Shown here in pieces: positions 28,395 to 38,802 of a DNA stretch of 64,000 bases. How positions within the stretch are numbered: position 1 is the stretch's first letter; every line of letters starts with the position of its first letter. Origin of the DNA: Chrysochromulina tobinii (taxonomy: Eukaryota > Haptophyta > Prymnesiales > Chrysochromulinaceae); the NCBI GenBank assembly GCA_001275005.1, contig JWZX01003205.1:1-64000 (forward strand), in the 5' to 3' direction. Under the pieces are notes generated by a model. It made no database searches, had not been told where the DNA came from, and worked only from the letters and a program-made list of their open reading frames with translations. The translations under genes and the position numbers were made by a program.

Positions 28395-29504
28395 ATGAGG
28401 ATCACCTTCGCAATGCTCGCTCGACCACCAGCAAACATCACGCAGGCACCATTCACTGCCTGCCACGCTGGCGAGATGCTTGGATGTGCCTTTGCAACGT
28501 GGGTGCCCCTGCTACCTCAGGCCTCCTCCGATGTAGCGATTCTTCTCGATTGCTCGAAACCATCGGGAGCTCAGGGCACGTTGCCAGTGTCGTACACGAC
28601 AATGGTTCCAGCTGCGATTCACTCGCGCTGTCTATGGGGTGGCGTGTGTGATCGCTACAACAACGACACACGGTACTCCCTCACGTGTGCTCGAGGCACC
28701 ATCGCGCTCCTCGACTGGCTGAACGAGGCCTTCAGCGGCACAGAATTCGTCGTCAAGGTGGACACGGACGCGCTGCTGCTTCCTGCGCAGGTCGATTCGT
28801 ACGTACGCTCGTTAGCGAGTGCAGTCGCGCTCGATCCTAAGCAGGTGGTGATTTATGCCGGCAACGCGCTGCGGACGTATGAGTACAGGCGTTGCGAGGG
28901 CGTCCGCGTCCGCGGCAGGTCATATTGCTCATCGGCGGGAAAACCATGCGGCAAGCTGGTGTGTTTGCGCAGCACCGTGCAATGGCAGCATCTGGAGGCC
29001 TCTATCAACCCGCTGCGGGTGCCCGACTTGCACGAAATGCGAGTCTCGAGGTTCTGGCGCGCGGACAGTCCCTCAGCATCGGGTCCTAAGTCTCCCCATG
29101 CAGCGCGAGCGGCCTTCATGCTTGAGTCGCTGAGCGCCGCCAATCGCTCCAAAAGCGCTGTAGGATACGGGCACGGCGGCACATATGTACTTTCGCGTGC
29201 CGCTGTCGTCGCCATGGCAAGCAAGCAGTGCGTACGCCGCGTCTCTAGCATCCAGTGCTACGGATGGTCAAGCAAGGAGCCGGGCGCGTGCGAGCACTCA
29301 CCGCAGCACGAAGATGCGGCCGTCGGGCTGTGCGCCCATCTGCTCGGCGGCGTGCACCAGCTGACCGAGCGGTGCTTTGTCCGTTATCTCAAGGAGTGGC
29401 CAATCTGCAAGGCGCGGCTCCTCGCGCTGCATCCGATAAAGAATGGAAGCGTATACTTGCGAGAGTGGCAGCACCATCGGCGCGCGGCGGGGTTTACAAA
29501 GTGA
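28395..29504 (+). CDS. GT31/fringe-like glycosyltransferase
   Basis: 369 residues from ATG 28395 (MRITFAMLARPPANITQ). Central features match beta-1,3-glycosyltransferases of the GT31/fringe type: a helix TIALLDWLNEAF, then FVVKVDTDALLLPAQV with a DTD metal/nucleotide-sugar motif, GYGHGGTYVLSRAAV and QHEDAAVGLCAHLLGG (the EDxxxG motif). Several Cys pairs suggest a lumenal protein. No clear N-terminal membrane anchor is present in this frame, so a 5' exon may be missing. The probable role is protein or glycan extension in the Golgi; the acceptor cannot be told. Confidence 0.75.
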   Translation: MRITFAMLARPPANITQAPFTACHAGEMLGCAFATWVPLLPQASSDVAILLDCSKPSGAQGTLPVSYTTMVPAAIHSRCLWGGVCDRYNNDTRYSLTCARGTIALLDWLNEAFSGTEFVVKVDTDALLLPAQVDSYVRSLASAVALDPKQVVIYAGNALRTYEYRRCEGVRVRGRSYCSSAGKPCGKLVCLRSTVQWQHLEASINPLRVPDLHEMRVSRFWRADSPSASGPKSPHAARAAFMLESLSAANRSKSAVGYGHGGTYVLSRAAVVAMASKQCVRRVSSIQCYGWSSKEPGACEHSPQHEDAAVGLCAHLLGGVHQLTERCFVRYLKEWPICKARLLALHPIKNGSVYLREWQHHRRAAGFTK

Positions 29505-30303
29505 TGGAACATGGATGCTGTAAGGCACCTGCCTAATAGAGCGGTGTGTGATTCACAGCCAAAGAGCCATACTCATTCACACTTCATGATTCTCTTTCGC
29601 ACTAGGCTGAATTTGGTAACTGTCGGTTACCATGGTGTACAAGCTCACACTCAGGGAGAGATTGGTAACTGACCAAGCTACCTGCCTATTGGCGGGACCC
29701 CCTGAATTGCGGTGGGGGGATTTGAAGGGGATGTCGGCGTGAGAGTATGGTGGCATGCGACATGGGTACCGGTACATGCAACATGGGACGGCATGTGGTG
29801 GTGACACAGGGGACACGGGTATGGAAACCTGCTTGTTTTCTTCGTTGCTTGTCGTGGGTTCGGGGCTTGTCAACTGTCCGTGCTGATTAGGCTTGTTTCC
29901 CTCCGGTCTCTTGCTGTCTGTTTCATAACGTCGTTCACAGTCCAGCGTCGCTCTTGCGTCGTCTTCAATGCACGTGGTGGCCCGCGCACTCTCAAGGCGG
30001 CCGCCGTGGACACGCTGTTCGTTCTCGTCTCCGGCCTGTGACGCTCCCCGGGCCTTACAAGGAGAGAGCTCCAGGTGATGGTGCGGCAGGTCGTTGAGAA
30101 AACTCTCGGCGTAGATGTGGCGCTTCGGATGATGGAGAAATGGCGCACGCAGCATGAGAAGGACAAATCTCAAGTCCTCTGTGACTTGACCGAGTCACCG
30201 CTCGTGCCCAAGCCAGCACACACGAGGACTGGTGGTGGGCACGGGCGATCTCGAGCTCTTGCGCTTACCTTTTTGGCGCAGGGGTGGCGGTGGCAGCGCC
30301 ACC
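29505..30303. other. mostly intergenic; possible 5' exon at 30078-30230
   Basis: From 29505 to about 30070 I see no gene. A frame from ATG 30078 (MVRQVVEKTLGVDVALRMME) looks helical and coding to about 30190. A GT...AG pair (30231 to 30280, ending TTTTTGGCGCAG) could splice it to the next gene, but the phases do not fit cleanly. Confidence 0.35.
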
Positions 30304-31432
30304 ATGCCGATCAGTGCGGTTCGTGCCCGCATGCGGCTCCGGCTACACCCCTCCATTGTACATCAGCTGTCGCGGTGGTGGCGCACGGTCCAAAACTCAA
30401 CGAGCTGCGATATGGAGCTGGACCGTTTGAGCTTTCTGCGGGGTGCGATGCTCTTATCGAGGGCCATGAGTAAGGACCATGTCGACGGCCCGGCACTCCA
30501 CGCATCGTCTGTTGCAGACTACGAGAGCCTTGCCGACCCTGCGGGCGGCGTCTCTCGCGCAGACTTTCTAGACTTTCTCTTCCAAATCGCGGACGCGATC
30601 ACGGAGACAATCGTTGCCGAAGAGTACGCCATCTACCTGCGCTCGCTGGCACCAACACATTTCGAGTACCACGGACGCGTGGCAATGGTATTGGCGAGAC
30701 GAGGGCACTGTGGGATATCATGCTTATTTGTTAGTGCGCGACCAGAAGCGCGCGACGGCGCCATCCCCAGTGCCACCTGAAGCGCCGATGCCGCACACGG
30801 TGAAGCCCACGGTGCCACTCGGTCGGCTAGCCTCGGCCCCGGCGCATCGGTTCATGTACCCTACCCGCTCGACTGACACGCGTGTGGCGCGTGCCGGACA
30901 CGACTCAATGTGGCTTGCTACCTCAATCGGCCTGCCAGACCCACGCACACACCCCAAAGGCGCGTTCACCCTTGTCGAGACCTCCTCGGACCCCCATAGG
31001 CGCAGCCGACCCCGCGTGCTCCTCAGCAAGCACGAGTGGCACATCTCGTCGGCGCCGCGCCAGACCGTGGTCGTCAACGCCTTCGGGGGCGCGGCGCAGG
31101 CTCTGCTGACCGATCGGGCGCAACCGGCTTCGGCACGGGCTGGCAGCTGGGCGAGGGTTCGTGCCCAGCAGCCGCAGCAGCCCCAGCAGCCCCAGCAGCC
31201 GCAGCAGCCGCAGCAGCAGCGACTGCAGCGACTGCAGCAGGGTGCCATAAGCAGCCGAGAACAAGGGCTTGAAGATGAGCCGCGATTGGACTACCCGGAT
31301 GCGCCGCTGCGCTCACTCCAACTGCCGTCGGATAGGCTATCGCATGGGCTATCGCCCCGAGTCCTCGCACCCTCTGCCCCGCGAGTGCGAGTGCAAGCTA
31401 AGCATGAGGCTAAGACAGTGTCGCATGTCTAG
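30304..31432 (+). CDS. unrecognised protein with EF-hand-like segment and Gln-Pro repeats; frame break near 30670
   Basis: Two overlapping frames look like one gene. The first (ATG 30304, MPISAVRARMRLRLHPSIVH) runs through SRADFLDFLFQIADAITETI, reminiscent of an EF-hand exiting helix, to LAPTHFEYHG. The second begins within 30640-30690 with DAWQWYWRDEGTVGYHAYLL and runs to TGA at 31432, with a QPQQPQQPQQ repeat near 31170-31215 and a basic C-terminus. Their junction needs a one-base indel or an intron I could not place. No family is recognised. The 5' end is uncertain. Confidence 0.4.
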
Positions 31433-31954
31433 AGAGTTCGCCCATGAGTTCGCCCCACCGCCACGGTAGAAAAATTAAGAAAAACGTTGTGCTCCGTGCC
31501 GGACGGACTCGGACAGCGGCTCGTACTAACTGACGTACTGAGCTCCTACCAGCTACCTATAAAGCTCCGGACCCGGCCCATTCCCGCACGTTCTGTGTAC
31601 GAGTGTGCACTTTAGAACCCGCGTGCACTTTGACTTTGGTTTGTACAGCCATAGAGCGAGCTGCTGAGCGCTGTTGCCACTGATCGTACCGCCGAGTACC
31701 GAAAGGGCGGAGGCGAAAGGTGGCCCCGTGTGGCCCCGGACACAGCCTGCTATATACACTATCGATATACACTATACACAGGCCGTTAATCGGCGGAAGG
31801 TGGGGGAGAGGCGGAGTTCTCCCAGTGAACCGGAAGTTGGCAAGTGGGTCGACACGGGCGCGAAGCGCGCTACCGGTACCGGTATTTAGGATTACGGACG
31901 TTTTGATGGCGCGAGTCCCCGACAGATTTTCGTTGCGTCCACGTGACCCTGGGC
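31433..31954. other. intergenic, no gene seen
   Basis: Holds an AT-richer stretch (31465-31485) and TATATACACTATCGATATAC (31742-31765), which could belong to the promoter of the TTL-like gene. No coding frame is convincing. Confidence 0.35.
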
Positions 31955-33859
31955 ATGATGGGCAAGTCAGCGCCCAGCCCGCTCGGTGCCGCTGACTACT
32001 TCAGCTGGATCAAGACACCCCAGCAGCTTGCAGAATCTAAGGCCGAATTTGTGATGAACCGCATGACGAAGAACCATGGCCACGTAACCTTCGCAAAGAA
32101 CTTCACAGCGTTGCTGGGCTTTTCGGACTTGACAAAGACGGGACTGGCAGCCGCGCAGCGCCTGCAGCAAGCCGGCCAACCATTCGCATACCTCACTCTG
32201 ACGAACGATCACCAGCCGCTTACAGAAAATGGGCACGACAGCACTCTTGAGTGGGAGCGAGGTGCCTCGTCGGCTACAGCAGATGTGGTCCTGATTGGGC
32301 CACCCGGCAAGCACGTCTTAGAGGGTCCACGCAAGGCCATCTTCTGCAAGATGTCCGAAGGACTTGCCAATCTCACTGGCGACCCCTGGCAACGGTTTGC
32401 GCCGCCGTGCGTGACTAAGGACCCGTCGCGCAGCGGTGTGTCAGCGGGTACTGAGTACCGCTCCCTCATCGAATCTGCGCCATCAGTCGTCAAGTCAGCC
32501 ACCTACGCCCAGTCGACGATGCCCCGTTGGTTGACTCGCAAGGTGGCGACCAAGAAAGTTGCGGCCGCCGGTCAGTTCATGTACCCGATGAACCACCAGT
32601 CTGCCCTGAAGGCCAACGTCGCCGCCAGCCTGCACAACCATGAGTTGCTTCTGCTGCGCTATGTTGATCCGCCGCTGCTGCAGCACGGCACGCACCTGGG
32701 TGCGCCGGTTCAGACGCGCGTCGAGGTGCGCATTTTCGGATTGGTGCAGTGGGAGCCACTGCGCATCTGGACGTCGCGCTACGGCTTTTTCCGCGGCGGC
32801 ACGCCGTGGTTCAACTACTCGACTGCGGTCGATTTCGATGCGAGGAATGGTGCCATGTGGAACATCAACCGTGGTGTGGAGGCGAAATGCGAGTCCACGC
32901 CTCCCAAGACCCCGCCAGCTTGGCGCGATGCAGTCTCGTACGAGGCTGCTCGAACTTGCGGAGCGGGCATGCAGCAACACGTCATTCGCGACCCAAAGTG
33001 CTGCATCTGCCTGACCGTTGCGGACGTCTTCGACATTGATCACGATGAAAGGGGCTTTGCAACGAGCGGCACGTTGCGCCGGCTCGACCACGTTGCGGAG
33101 AAAGCGGGCTTGCAGCCCAAGCGGGTGTGGCAATCGGTCGACGAAGCGCTCATCCGAGAGTTCATTGTCGAGCAACGCCGCTTCCAGCGCGAGGCCAACG
33201 GCGCGCCTCTCTCGCGCTGGTCGACTCTCTTCTCAGCCGATGTAGGCTTTGCTGCAGACGGGCGCGCGTACCTCTACGAGAATCTGCTCATGCCAAACTG
33301 GAAGCGCGCCGGCTACTTTTGGCACGAGGCAGTTGATCGCGCAGGCGCGATAGGCATCTACTCGGGAATGACGCTGGCGATGGCGCCGTTGCTCGTCGAT
33401 CGTGCGGCCGACGACTTTCACCGTCGTGTTATCAATGCATCGCTCGGCGAGCACGCGCAACAAATGGGAAGCAGGCCTAACGAGCGCGATCTGCTGACAT
33501 TCCTGCGCACGCAGGGGTTTGCATCGGTGCTTGGATTCAGGCGCACTTGGCCGACCCCTGCGCGTGCGAAGCCACACGCGATGGAATGGCTCGCCGACGA
33601 GCGCGACCGTACGTTTGCGAAGCAGCTCAACGATCTGAACCTGCTCCTGCCTGGGCTGGACGTGCTCTCGGCCAATCCCCCGGCGGTCGATGCTTGGGGT
33701 GGCGTCGCGGCCAAGCCATCGGAGCGCAGCACGCCACGGTGGCCGGTCGGAAACGGTCGCCTGTTCGGGGCACCCAACGGTCCTGGCCGTGGCCAGCGCT
33801 GCAGCGACAGCGATGCCATCGTAGCCGCGTATGATGCTCAGGCCAAGATGGCACAGTAA
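31955..33859 (+). CDS. tubulin-tyrosine-ligase-like (ATP-grasp) domain protein, divergent
   Basis: 634 residues from ATG 31955 (MMGKSAPSPLGAADYFSWIK); an upstream exon is possible. The centre matches the TTL-like ATP-grasp pattern: LLLRYVDPPLLQHG, VEVRIFGLVQWEPLRIWTSR (compare FDLRIYVLVTS.DPLRIYLY), GFFRGGTPWFNYST, and near the C-terminus LFSADVGFAADGRAYLYENL, which corresponds to FGxDxxxDxxxxxWLLEVN. TTL-like enzymes ligate Tyr, Glu or Gly to tubulin or other proteins. A Cys pair motif (CCICLTVADVFDID) sits in an insertion. Similarity is partial, so substrate and activity are open. The 3' end, including the stop codon, is duplicated just downstream. Confidence 0.6.
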   Translation: MMGKSAPSPLGAADYFSWIKTPQQLAESKAEFVMNRMTKNHGHVTFAKNFTALLGFSDLTKTGLAAAQRLQQAGQPFAYLTLTNDHQPLTENGHDSTLEWERGASSATADVVLIGPPGKHVLEGPRKAIFCKMSEGLANLTGDPWQRFAPPCVTKDPSRSGVSAGTEYRSLIESAPSVVKSATYAQSTMPRWLTRKVATKKVAAAGQFMYPMNHQSALKANVAASLHNHELLLLRYVDPPLLQHGTHLGAPVQTRVEVRIFGLVQWEPLRIWTSRYGFFRGGTPWFNYSTAVDFDARNGAMWNINRGVEAKCESTPPKTPPAWRDAVSYEAARTCGAGMQQHVIRDPKCCICLTVADVFDIDHDERGFATSGTLRRLDHVAEKAGLQPKRVWQSVDEALIREFIVEQRRFQREANGAPLSRWSTLFSADVGFAADGRAYLYENLLMPNWKRAGYFWHEAVDRAGAIGIYSGMTLAMAPLLVDRAADDFHRRVINASLGEHAQQMGSRPNERDLLTFLRTQGFASVLGFRRTWPTPARAKPHAMEWLADERDRTFAKQLNDLNLLLPGLDVLSANPPAVDAWGGVAAKPSERSTPRWPVGNGRLFGAPNGPGRGQRCSDSDAIVAAYDAQAKMAQ

Positions 33860-33920
33860 GTCGCAGCGTGGGCTGGCGTGGGGATTGCGTATGGCCAAGA
33901 TGGAACAGTAAGGCGCAGCG
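33841..33920. repeat. tandem duplication spanning the TTL-like stop codon
   Basis: A 28-base segment at 33841-33868 recurs at 33893-33920 with two mismatches, a period of 52 bases. Each copy holds CAGTAAG; the first reads ACA|GTAAGT, a near-perfect donor, and the second ends ...GAACAG, an acceptor-like site. Confidence 0.8.
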
Positions 33921-34187
33921 GCGGGTGAGAGAGATTTGCAGCTCGGAGATTTGTAACTGGACAACCCAAGAACCGCCAACCACGTGGCGGCGGGACCGTT
34001 CAGGGGCTTTAATACTGGTACGCAGTGTGTGGTGATGCGCGCGCGCTTCCGGTCTCGGCGTCTTGCCTCGAACTGTGTTACGTTCACACCGGCACAAAGG
34101 CGAATTCACAGGCGCGCACATGATGCGCCCAGGCACGTCGGCATCGTCGCGACGCAGTCGGCCCCGGGCTGACACACGCTGCAAGGG

Positions 34188-35291
34188 ATGCCGCCGCCCT
34201 CGGGCATCGAGCTACAGCCGGGCGCGCAGGGTCTCGACTTTGCAAATTACTTCGTCTCATATGGATACCTGTACCACCAGAAGGATATGCTGCAGGACCG
34301 TGGCCGCATGACCGCCTACCGCAACGCGATCCTGCAGAACGCGAGCTGCTTCGAGGGCAAGGTCGTGCTCGACGTGGGCGCTGGCTCAGGCGTACTCAGC
34401 ATTTGGGCGGCAATGGCCGGCGCCAAGCGCGTCTACGCTGTCGAGGCCACGAGCATGGCGCAGCATGCGCGGCGGCTCGTTCAGCAGAACGGCGTGCAGG
34501 ACGTGGTCGTCGTGCTCGAGGGCTACATGGAGGCGCAGGAGCTGCCCGAGAAGGTAGACCTCATCGTGAGCGAGTGGATGGGCTACTTCTTGCTGCGCGA
34601 GGCCATGTACGATTCGGTGCTCGCGGCGCGCGACAAGTGGCTTAAGCCGGGAGGCGCCATGTACCCATCGCATGCCTTCCTGCGCATGGCGCCGCTCTGC
34701 TCGGCGCTGTACGGGTCGCGCCTGGCAGAGTTCGACGAGGAGGTCTCGCAGTGGGGCGAGTTCAGCTCGTGGATGCTCGACGGTAACGGGATCAACGTGA
34801 ACGGCCTCACTGGCTTTTTCGCGCGCGAGCAGCAGGAGTACCTGCTGCAGTCGGCACAGTGGTGCCAGCTGCGCCAGAGCGAAGTGATCGGCGACGAGTT
34901 CTCGGTGAGCGAGTTCGACCTGCACACAACGACCACCAAGGAGCTCGCCAGTTTCTCGACGAGCTTCCGCTCGGTCATCTCCGAAGATGCACTGCTCAAT
35001 GCCTTTGGCGGCTGGTTCGACACCGACTTCAACGGCTCGGCTGCCGAGCCGGCGCCCAAGCCGGTGACGCTCACGACGGCGCCGGAGAGCGCGACGCACT
35101 GGGCGCAGCAGGTCTTCCTTGTGCACCCGCCCCTGCTCGTCGAGGTGGGCGACACGCTCGAGGGCATCGTCAAAGTCGCACGTCAGAAGCTCAACCATCG
35201 ACTGCTCTGGGTGCAGCTGACGCTGACGCACTCGCGCGCGGGCGTGGGCCAGGTGGGACCCGAGCGCACCCTCAACTTTCGCATCGACTAA
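34188..35291 (+). CDS. PRMT10: protein arginine N-methyltransferase, PRMT10-like
   Basis: 367 residues from ATG 34188 (MPPPSGIELQPGAQGLDFAN). All class I PRMT features are present: YFVSYGYLYHQKDMLQDRGR before the fold, SAM motif I VVLDVGAGSGVLSIWAA, acidic motif KRVYAVEAT, the double-E loop SEWMGYFLLREAMYDSVL and the THW loop (ATHWAQQVF) in the beta-barrel. The YHQKDMLQDR start and overall length are most like plant PRMT10. The enzyme transfers methyl from S-adenosylmethionine to Arg in histones and RNA-binding proteins. The type (mono- or dimethylating) cannot be read from this. Confidence 0.92.
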   Translation: MPPPSGIELQPGAQGLDFANYFVSYGYLYHQKDMLQDRGRMTAYRNAILQNASCFEGKVVLDVGAGSGVLSIWAAMAGAKRVYAVEATSMAQHARRLVQQNGVQDVVVVLEGYMEAQELPEKVDLIVSEWMGYFLLREAMYDSVLAARDKWLKPGGAMYPSHAFLRMAPLCSALYGSRLAEFDEEVSQWGEFSSWMLDGNGINVNGLTGFFAREQQEYLLQSAQWCQLRQSEVIGDEFSVSEFDLHTTTTKELASFSTSFRSVISEDALLNAFGGWFDTDFNGSAAEPAPKPVTLTTAPESATHWAQQVFLVHPPLLVEVGDTLEGIVKVARQKLNHRLLWVQLTLTHSRAGVGQVGPERTLNFRID

Positions 35292-35949
35292 CAACTAGCG
35301 CGCAACTGGTCGGCGCGGGGCCGCGCCCGATACGGCGCGGTACCACGCCTCGCGCGCGGAGACACGCGGGCACAGCGCCGGTTCCTTCCTCAGGTTCCTT
35401 CCTCAGGTGAGCGTCACGGTGAGTCAAACCTCACGGCACTATTGGGGGCTGCTGTGTCCTCCCACCTGTCCGCGTGTGTCGATCAGTGTCGCACCTCTCG
35501 AGCGGCGGCAGTCCGCGGATAGGTACGGCTGTTAGCAGTAGCACGTGTGTGGGGGGAGGGCAGCGGAGAGCGGTGGAGACGACAAGCGGCTGCGAAACCG
35601 GGTGACGGTGCGTCCGGCCGGCGTGACCGCCGTCGCTCGCCGCGTCCGGGCCATCTGTCAATGGACAATGCCGCGGTGCGGTGCAGCAAGATTTCTAACA
35701 AGTGAGCGAGCGAAGTCGTGGCGGTCAAACAGATAACAGTTAACACTGCGGCACGATTCCTAATTCCTTGTGACGGTTGTGTGCCTCCGCCCGCGCGCAC
35801 TCACACTCAGTCCGGTCGACTCGCGTCCGCCCTCACGCGCGTCGCCTTGGCGTGACGTGCGGCCGGAGCTGAGATGCCTTCCCACACCCCTTGAGAGGCA
35901 GCGGAGTACACCCAAGTTCAGGTGGGTCGGGATGTGTACTCGATGAACC
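35292..35949. other. intergenic, no gene seen
   Basis: Convergent spacer between PRMT10 and the PDZ-UIM gene. It starts with a short duplicated ggttccttcctca (35380-35407). No coding frame or RNA is supported. Confidence 0.4.
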
Positions 35950-36743
35950 TCACTCCTCACTTCTTGGGGGTTGCATGAGCAGCGTGAGCGGGCGCCCCGC
36001 CGTACCAATGAGTACCATGGCCATTTCAAAGTCGAGGCCTCGCATGTTCTCGCCATTGAGCTCCAGCAGCTCGGAGCCTGGCTCCACTCCATGTGCTGCG
36101 GCGACCGACGCGGGCGTCACGAGCTTGACGATCGTGCCCGGCCGCTCCGGGTGGTTGACCAGAACGAGTCCGAGTGACCCCTTCTCTATGAAGCGCACGC
36201 GCACCGGCTCGGGCGAGCGCACGCGCACCGGCTTTGACGATTCCTCGGCAGCGAGCATCGCCGCCTCGAGGGCCGATGCTGCGAGCGCGCGCCGCAACTG
36301 CTCGTCGTCGTCGTCGTTGCTCCGCGCGCTGGCAACGGCGGTGGCCTTAGCGGGGGGGGTAGCGGGGGCGGTGGTAGCAGCGACGATGGGCCGGCCAGTG
36401 GACTCAAGCTTAGACGCCTCAAGCGCGCGTCTCAGTTGCTCGTCCTCGTCCTCGGCACCAAACGCGGAGGCGGCTATTCCAGCCTGCGATAAAGCCGCCA
36501 TCACTGAGCCCGAGTAGGCGCCGATGGCGGCAGGCGTGGCGGGGGCAGGCTTGGCGGGGGCAGCCGTGGCGGGGGCAGCAGTAGGTTTGCCCGCCTTGGA
36601 GTTGATGACTTCGGCTCCCAAGATCTCCCAGCTCTTAGGCGCGCCCGAGGGCAACTTGGCAGCCGAAGGCGTGGCGTGCGGCGCGCTTCCACCTGTGGCG
36701 CTGGACCGCTCCAGGTGCGTTTCCGCGACGCGCTGTGGAGATG

Positions 36744-36806
<63 letters not shown>

Positions 36807-37911
36807 CGAGACTGGCTGCGAGGGCCCCAGGCGAGAGTTGCTGACTCTTGCGCTTACTGAGCTCGAGTACCCGCTGCAGCTGGCGCTCTTCCTCCTCCGC
36901 CAGCCGGCGCTCACGCTCCTGCCGCTCCACCGCCGCCGAGAGAGGCGGCGGCGGCGGCGGCGGCACCGGCGGCGGCGGCACTGGAGTCGACACGGGCAGC
37001 AAATCGGCGTTGATCTCAAGGTGCAGGGTGAACGGGCGGGGCGCCGACTTGAGCATAGCTTGCACGATCTGCTTGTCGTGAGCGCGTACATCCTCCTCGT
37101 TGATGCCGATGATTAGGGCGCCGTCTGGCACCATCTGCGCGTCCGCCATCGAGCCCGCGGCGACACCATTCACTCGCACGCCGCCCATGGGACTGTCCCC
37201 AAGCACTAGGCCCAAGTGGCCCTGGCCTGCAAATGTGGCTGTGATCACCTTGATGCGCGGCCGCAGGTGACCACCAGGCGGGACCAGCGCAGCCGCGGCC
37301 GGGGGGTCGGCGGGTTCGGGGATCGGCACGCCGGGCGGCAGCCGCATACGTATTTTAATCGGACGAGGGGCACTTACAATCATCGCCTGCACCATCTGCG
37401 AGTCAAGCTCCATGACGTTCTCATCGTTGACCTCGAGGACGAGCGCGCCCACAGGCACGCCCAGCGTATCGGAGAGCGACCCTCCCGATACCCTGCCCAC
37501 GAACGTCCCACCCGCGTTCGTGACCAGTGCTATTCCGAGCAAGCCAGAGGGGAAGACGAACTCCACTTCGAAGCCCCTGGCCGCTTCCACCTCCTCCGCA
37601 TGCGGCTTGCGGACGTTGATGGTGATCGGCCACTGCTCTGTTTCGATGAGTACCTCCACTGCCTCGGGCGGAAGGCCGACCACCTCCTCACCATTCACCG
37701 TGAGGATCAGGCCGCCCACGGGAACGCCTTGCTGCTCGGCGAGTGAGCTCGGCAGAACGCCAATGACCGCAGTGCCCTGCTCGTGCTCACCCAGCACGAG
37801 GCCAGTTGGGGTGTGGGGATTGCGAAAGGTCGCGCGCACCCAGCTTCGTTTGGACGCCGACAACGTGCGTCCCAGGCCATCAGTCGCCGGCTTGCGCCAA
37901 AAGAAAGGCAT
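35950..37911 (-). CDS. four-PDZ protein with three UIM-like motifs and a polyglutamine tract
   Basis: 653 residues from ATG 37911 (MPFFWRKPATDGLGRTLSAS). PDZ-like units: residues about 25-100 (GLVLGEHEQGTAVIGVLPSS, GGLILTVNGEEV), 110-200 (LGIALVTNAGGTFVGRVSGG, ALVLEVNDENV), 215-300 (LGLVLGDSPMGGVRVNGVAA, ALIIGINEEDV) and 570-645 (LGLVLVNHPERPGTIVKLV, SELLELNGENM). Between PDZ3 and PDZ4 are a Pro tract, a helix with QLQRVLELS, about 20 consecutive Gln (CAG/CTG repeat near 36740-36803) and two clear ubiquitin-interacting motifs, DEQLRRALEAS and DEQLRRALAAS. It may act as a ubiquitin-reading scaffold. The adjacent alpha-kinase also carries UIM-like motifs. Confidence 0.8.
36740..36803. repeat. 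CTG/CAG trinucleotide repeat (polyQ)
   Basis: An almost pure (ctg)n run of about 20 units encodes polyglutamine on the minus strand within the PDZ-UIM gene. A smaller CAG run at 38950-38985 encodes Gln in the nearby alpha-kinase. Confidence 0.9.
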
Positions 37912-38084
37912 AGCTCAACTCATAGCTCCAAGATATCGTGGATGATGAGGAGCGAGCGAGCCCGAAACCCGGAAAAGGGAACGCGAGCTGTGAAGAGTAA
38001 AACGAAACCCCGATGGGAAAAGGTGAGGACAGGCTCCTGCACGCACTATCTTTACCGCTCGAAAAAACGCCTCCGGAACGGGAA

Positions 38085-38802
38085 TCACCGCCGGCCCATG
38101 CTGCTGCTCGCCACAGTCTTGACCTGCTGCCGGTGCTCGGCGAGCTGCCGCTTCCACGTGACGACGAGCCGGTGCGCGAGCGTCTGCACCTCCTCGTCGG
38201 CGTGCTTCCTCAGCTTTCCGACGGTCAGGCCGATGTTGGTCGTCTCGAGCAGGCTGCGCGTGCACGGCCTGCGTTCTCGGCGGAGCACGGTACAAGCCAC
38301 TGGTGAGAGCGGAGCGCGCGATGGCGCGCTGCTTCGCACTGCGTTGGCTACCCTTAATGAAACGGCGGTTAACGCTCTGCGCGGCGGTGGGTGGCTGCGC
38401 GCGTGCTCGCGCGCGTGCGCGCGTTGCGCGAGTGGTGGCGGCGCACATGGCGGACAGCCGGCGCAGCACTCGAAGCAGCGTGGTCACGTCGTCGGCGCTC
38501 TCCTCGAGCTTGTCCCGCAGCTTGGCCACATCGTCCGCACCTAGATAAAGCGTGGAGGGTACGTCCAGGGCCTGTTGGTCGGCGGCGCGGTAGTCGACGA
38601 CAGCGCGGAGATCGCCGATGCGTGCTTGTCGCAAGCGTCCGCTGCCGCCAGTACTGCCACTGCTGCTGCCGCTGGCGCTGCTGCTTCCGGCGCCGCCGCC
38701 GAAGCTGATCGCGGTCTGTTTGAGAGGCGGCGGCTTGAGTAGCGTCGGCGTTGGTCCAGAGCGCTGGGATGGAAGATCTGAAGGCCCTTTGTTTTTCACC
38801 AT
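38085..38802 (-). CDS. TFIIS N-terminal (LW) domain protein
   Basis: Two exons, 38802-38447 and 38268-38085, about 179 residues starting MVKNKGPSDLPSQRSG. The 178-base GT-AG intron (GTGCGCC...ACGCAG) restores LRRLSAMPCTRSLLETTNIG in frame. The C-terminal 85 residues are a TFIIS N-terminal domain: VAKLRDKLEES, TTLLRVLRRLSAM, LLETTNIGLTVGKLRKHADE, VQTLAHRLVVTWKRQLAEH. This domain, found in TFIIS, Elongin A, MED26 and IWS1, docks on elongation factors. Here nothing follows it, and the N-terminus is Ser/Gly-rich, so this is a short LW-only protein. It starts 118 bases from the divergent alpha-kinase gene. Confidence 0.85.
38269..38446 (-). other. GT-AG intron of the TFIIS-LW gene
   Basis: Phase 2 intron splitting the ATG (Met) codon of LSAMPC. 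Donor CCAT|GTGCGC, acceptor ACGCAG|GCCGTG. The interior is rich in gcgcgc. Confidence 0.75.

Noticed and set aside
26748-31860. 17-base sequence ggcaagtgggtcgacac shared by about 26756 and 31839
   Set aside because: The flanks do not match and the length is near what chance allows in a GC-rich 64-kb window; no element boundaries are visible.
38303-38708. Arg/Ala-rich plus-strand frames opposite the TFIIS-LW gene
   Set aside because: The minus strand encodes a recognisable domain across a canonical intron; these are mirror frames.
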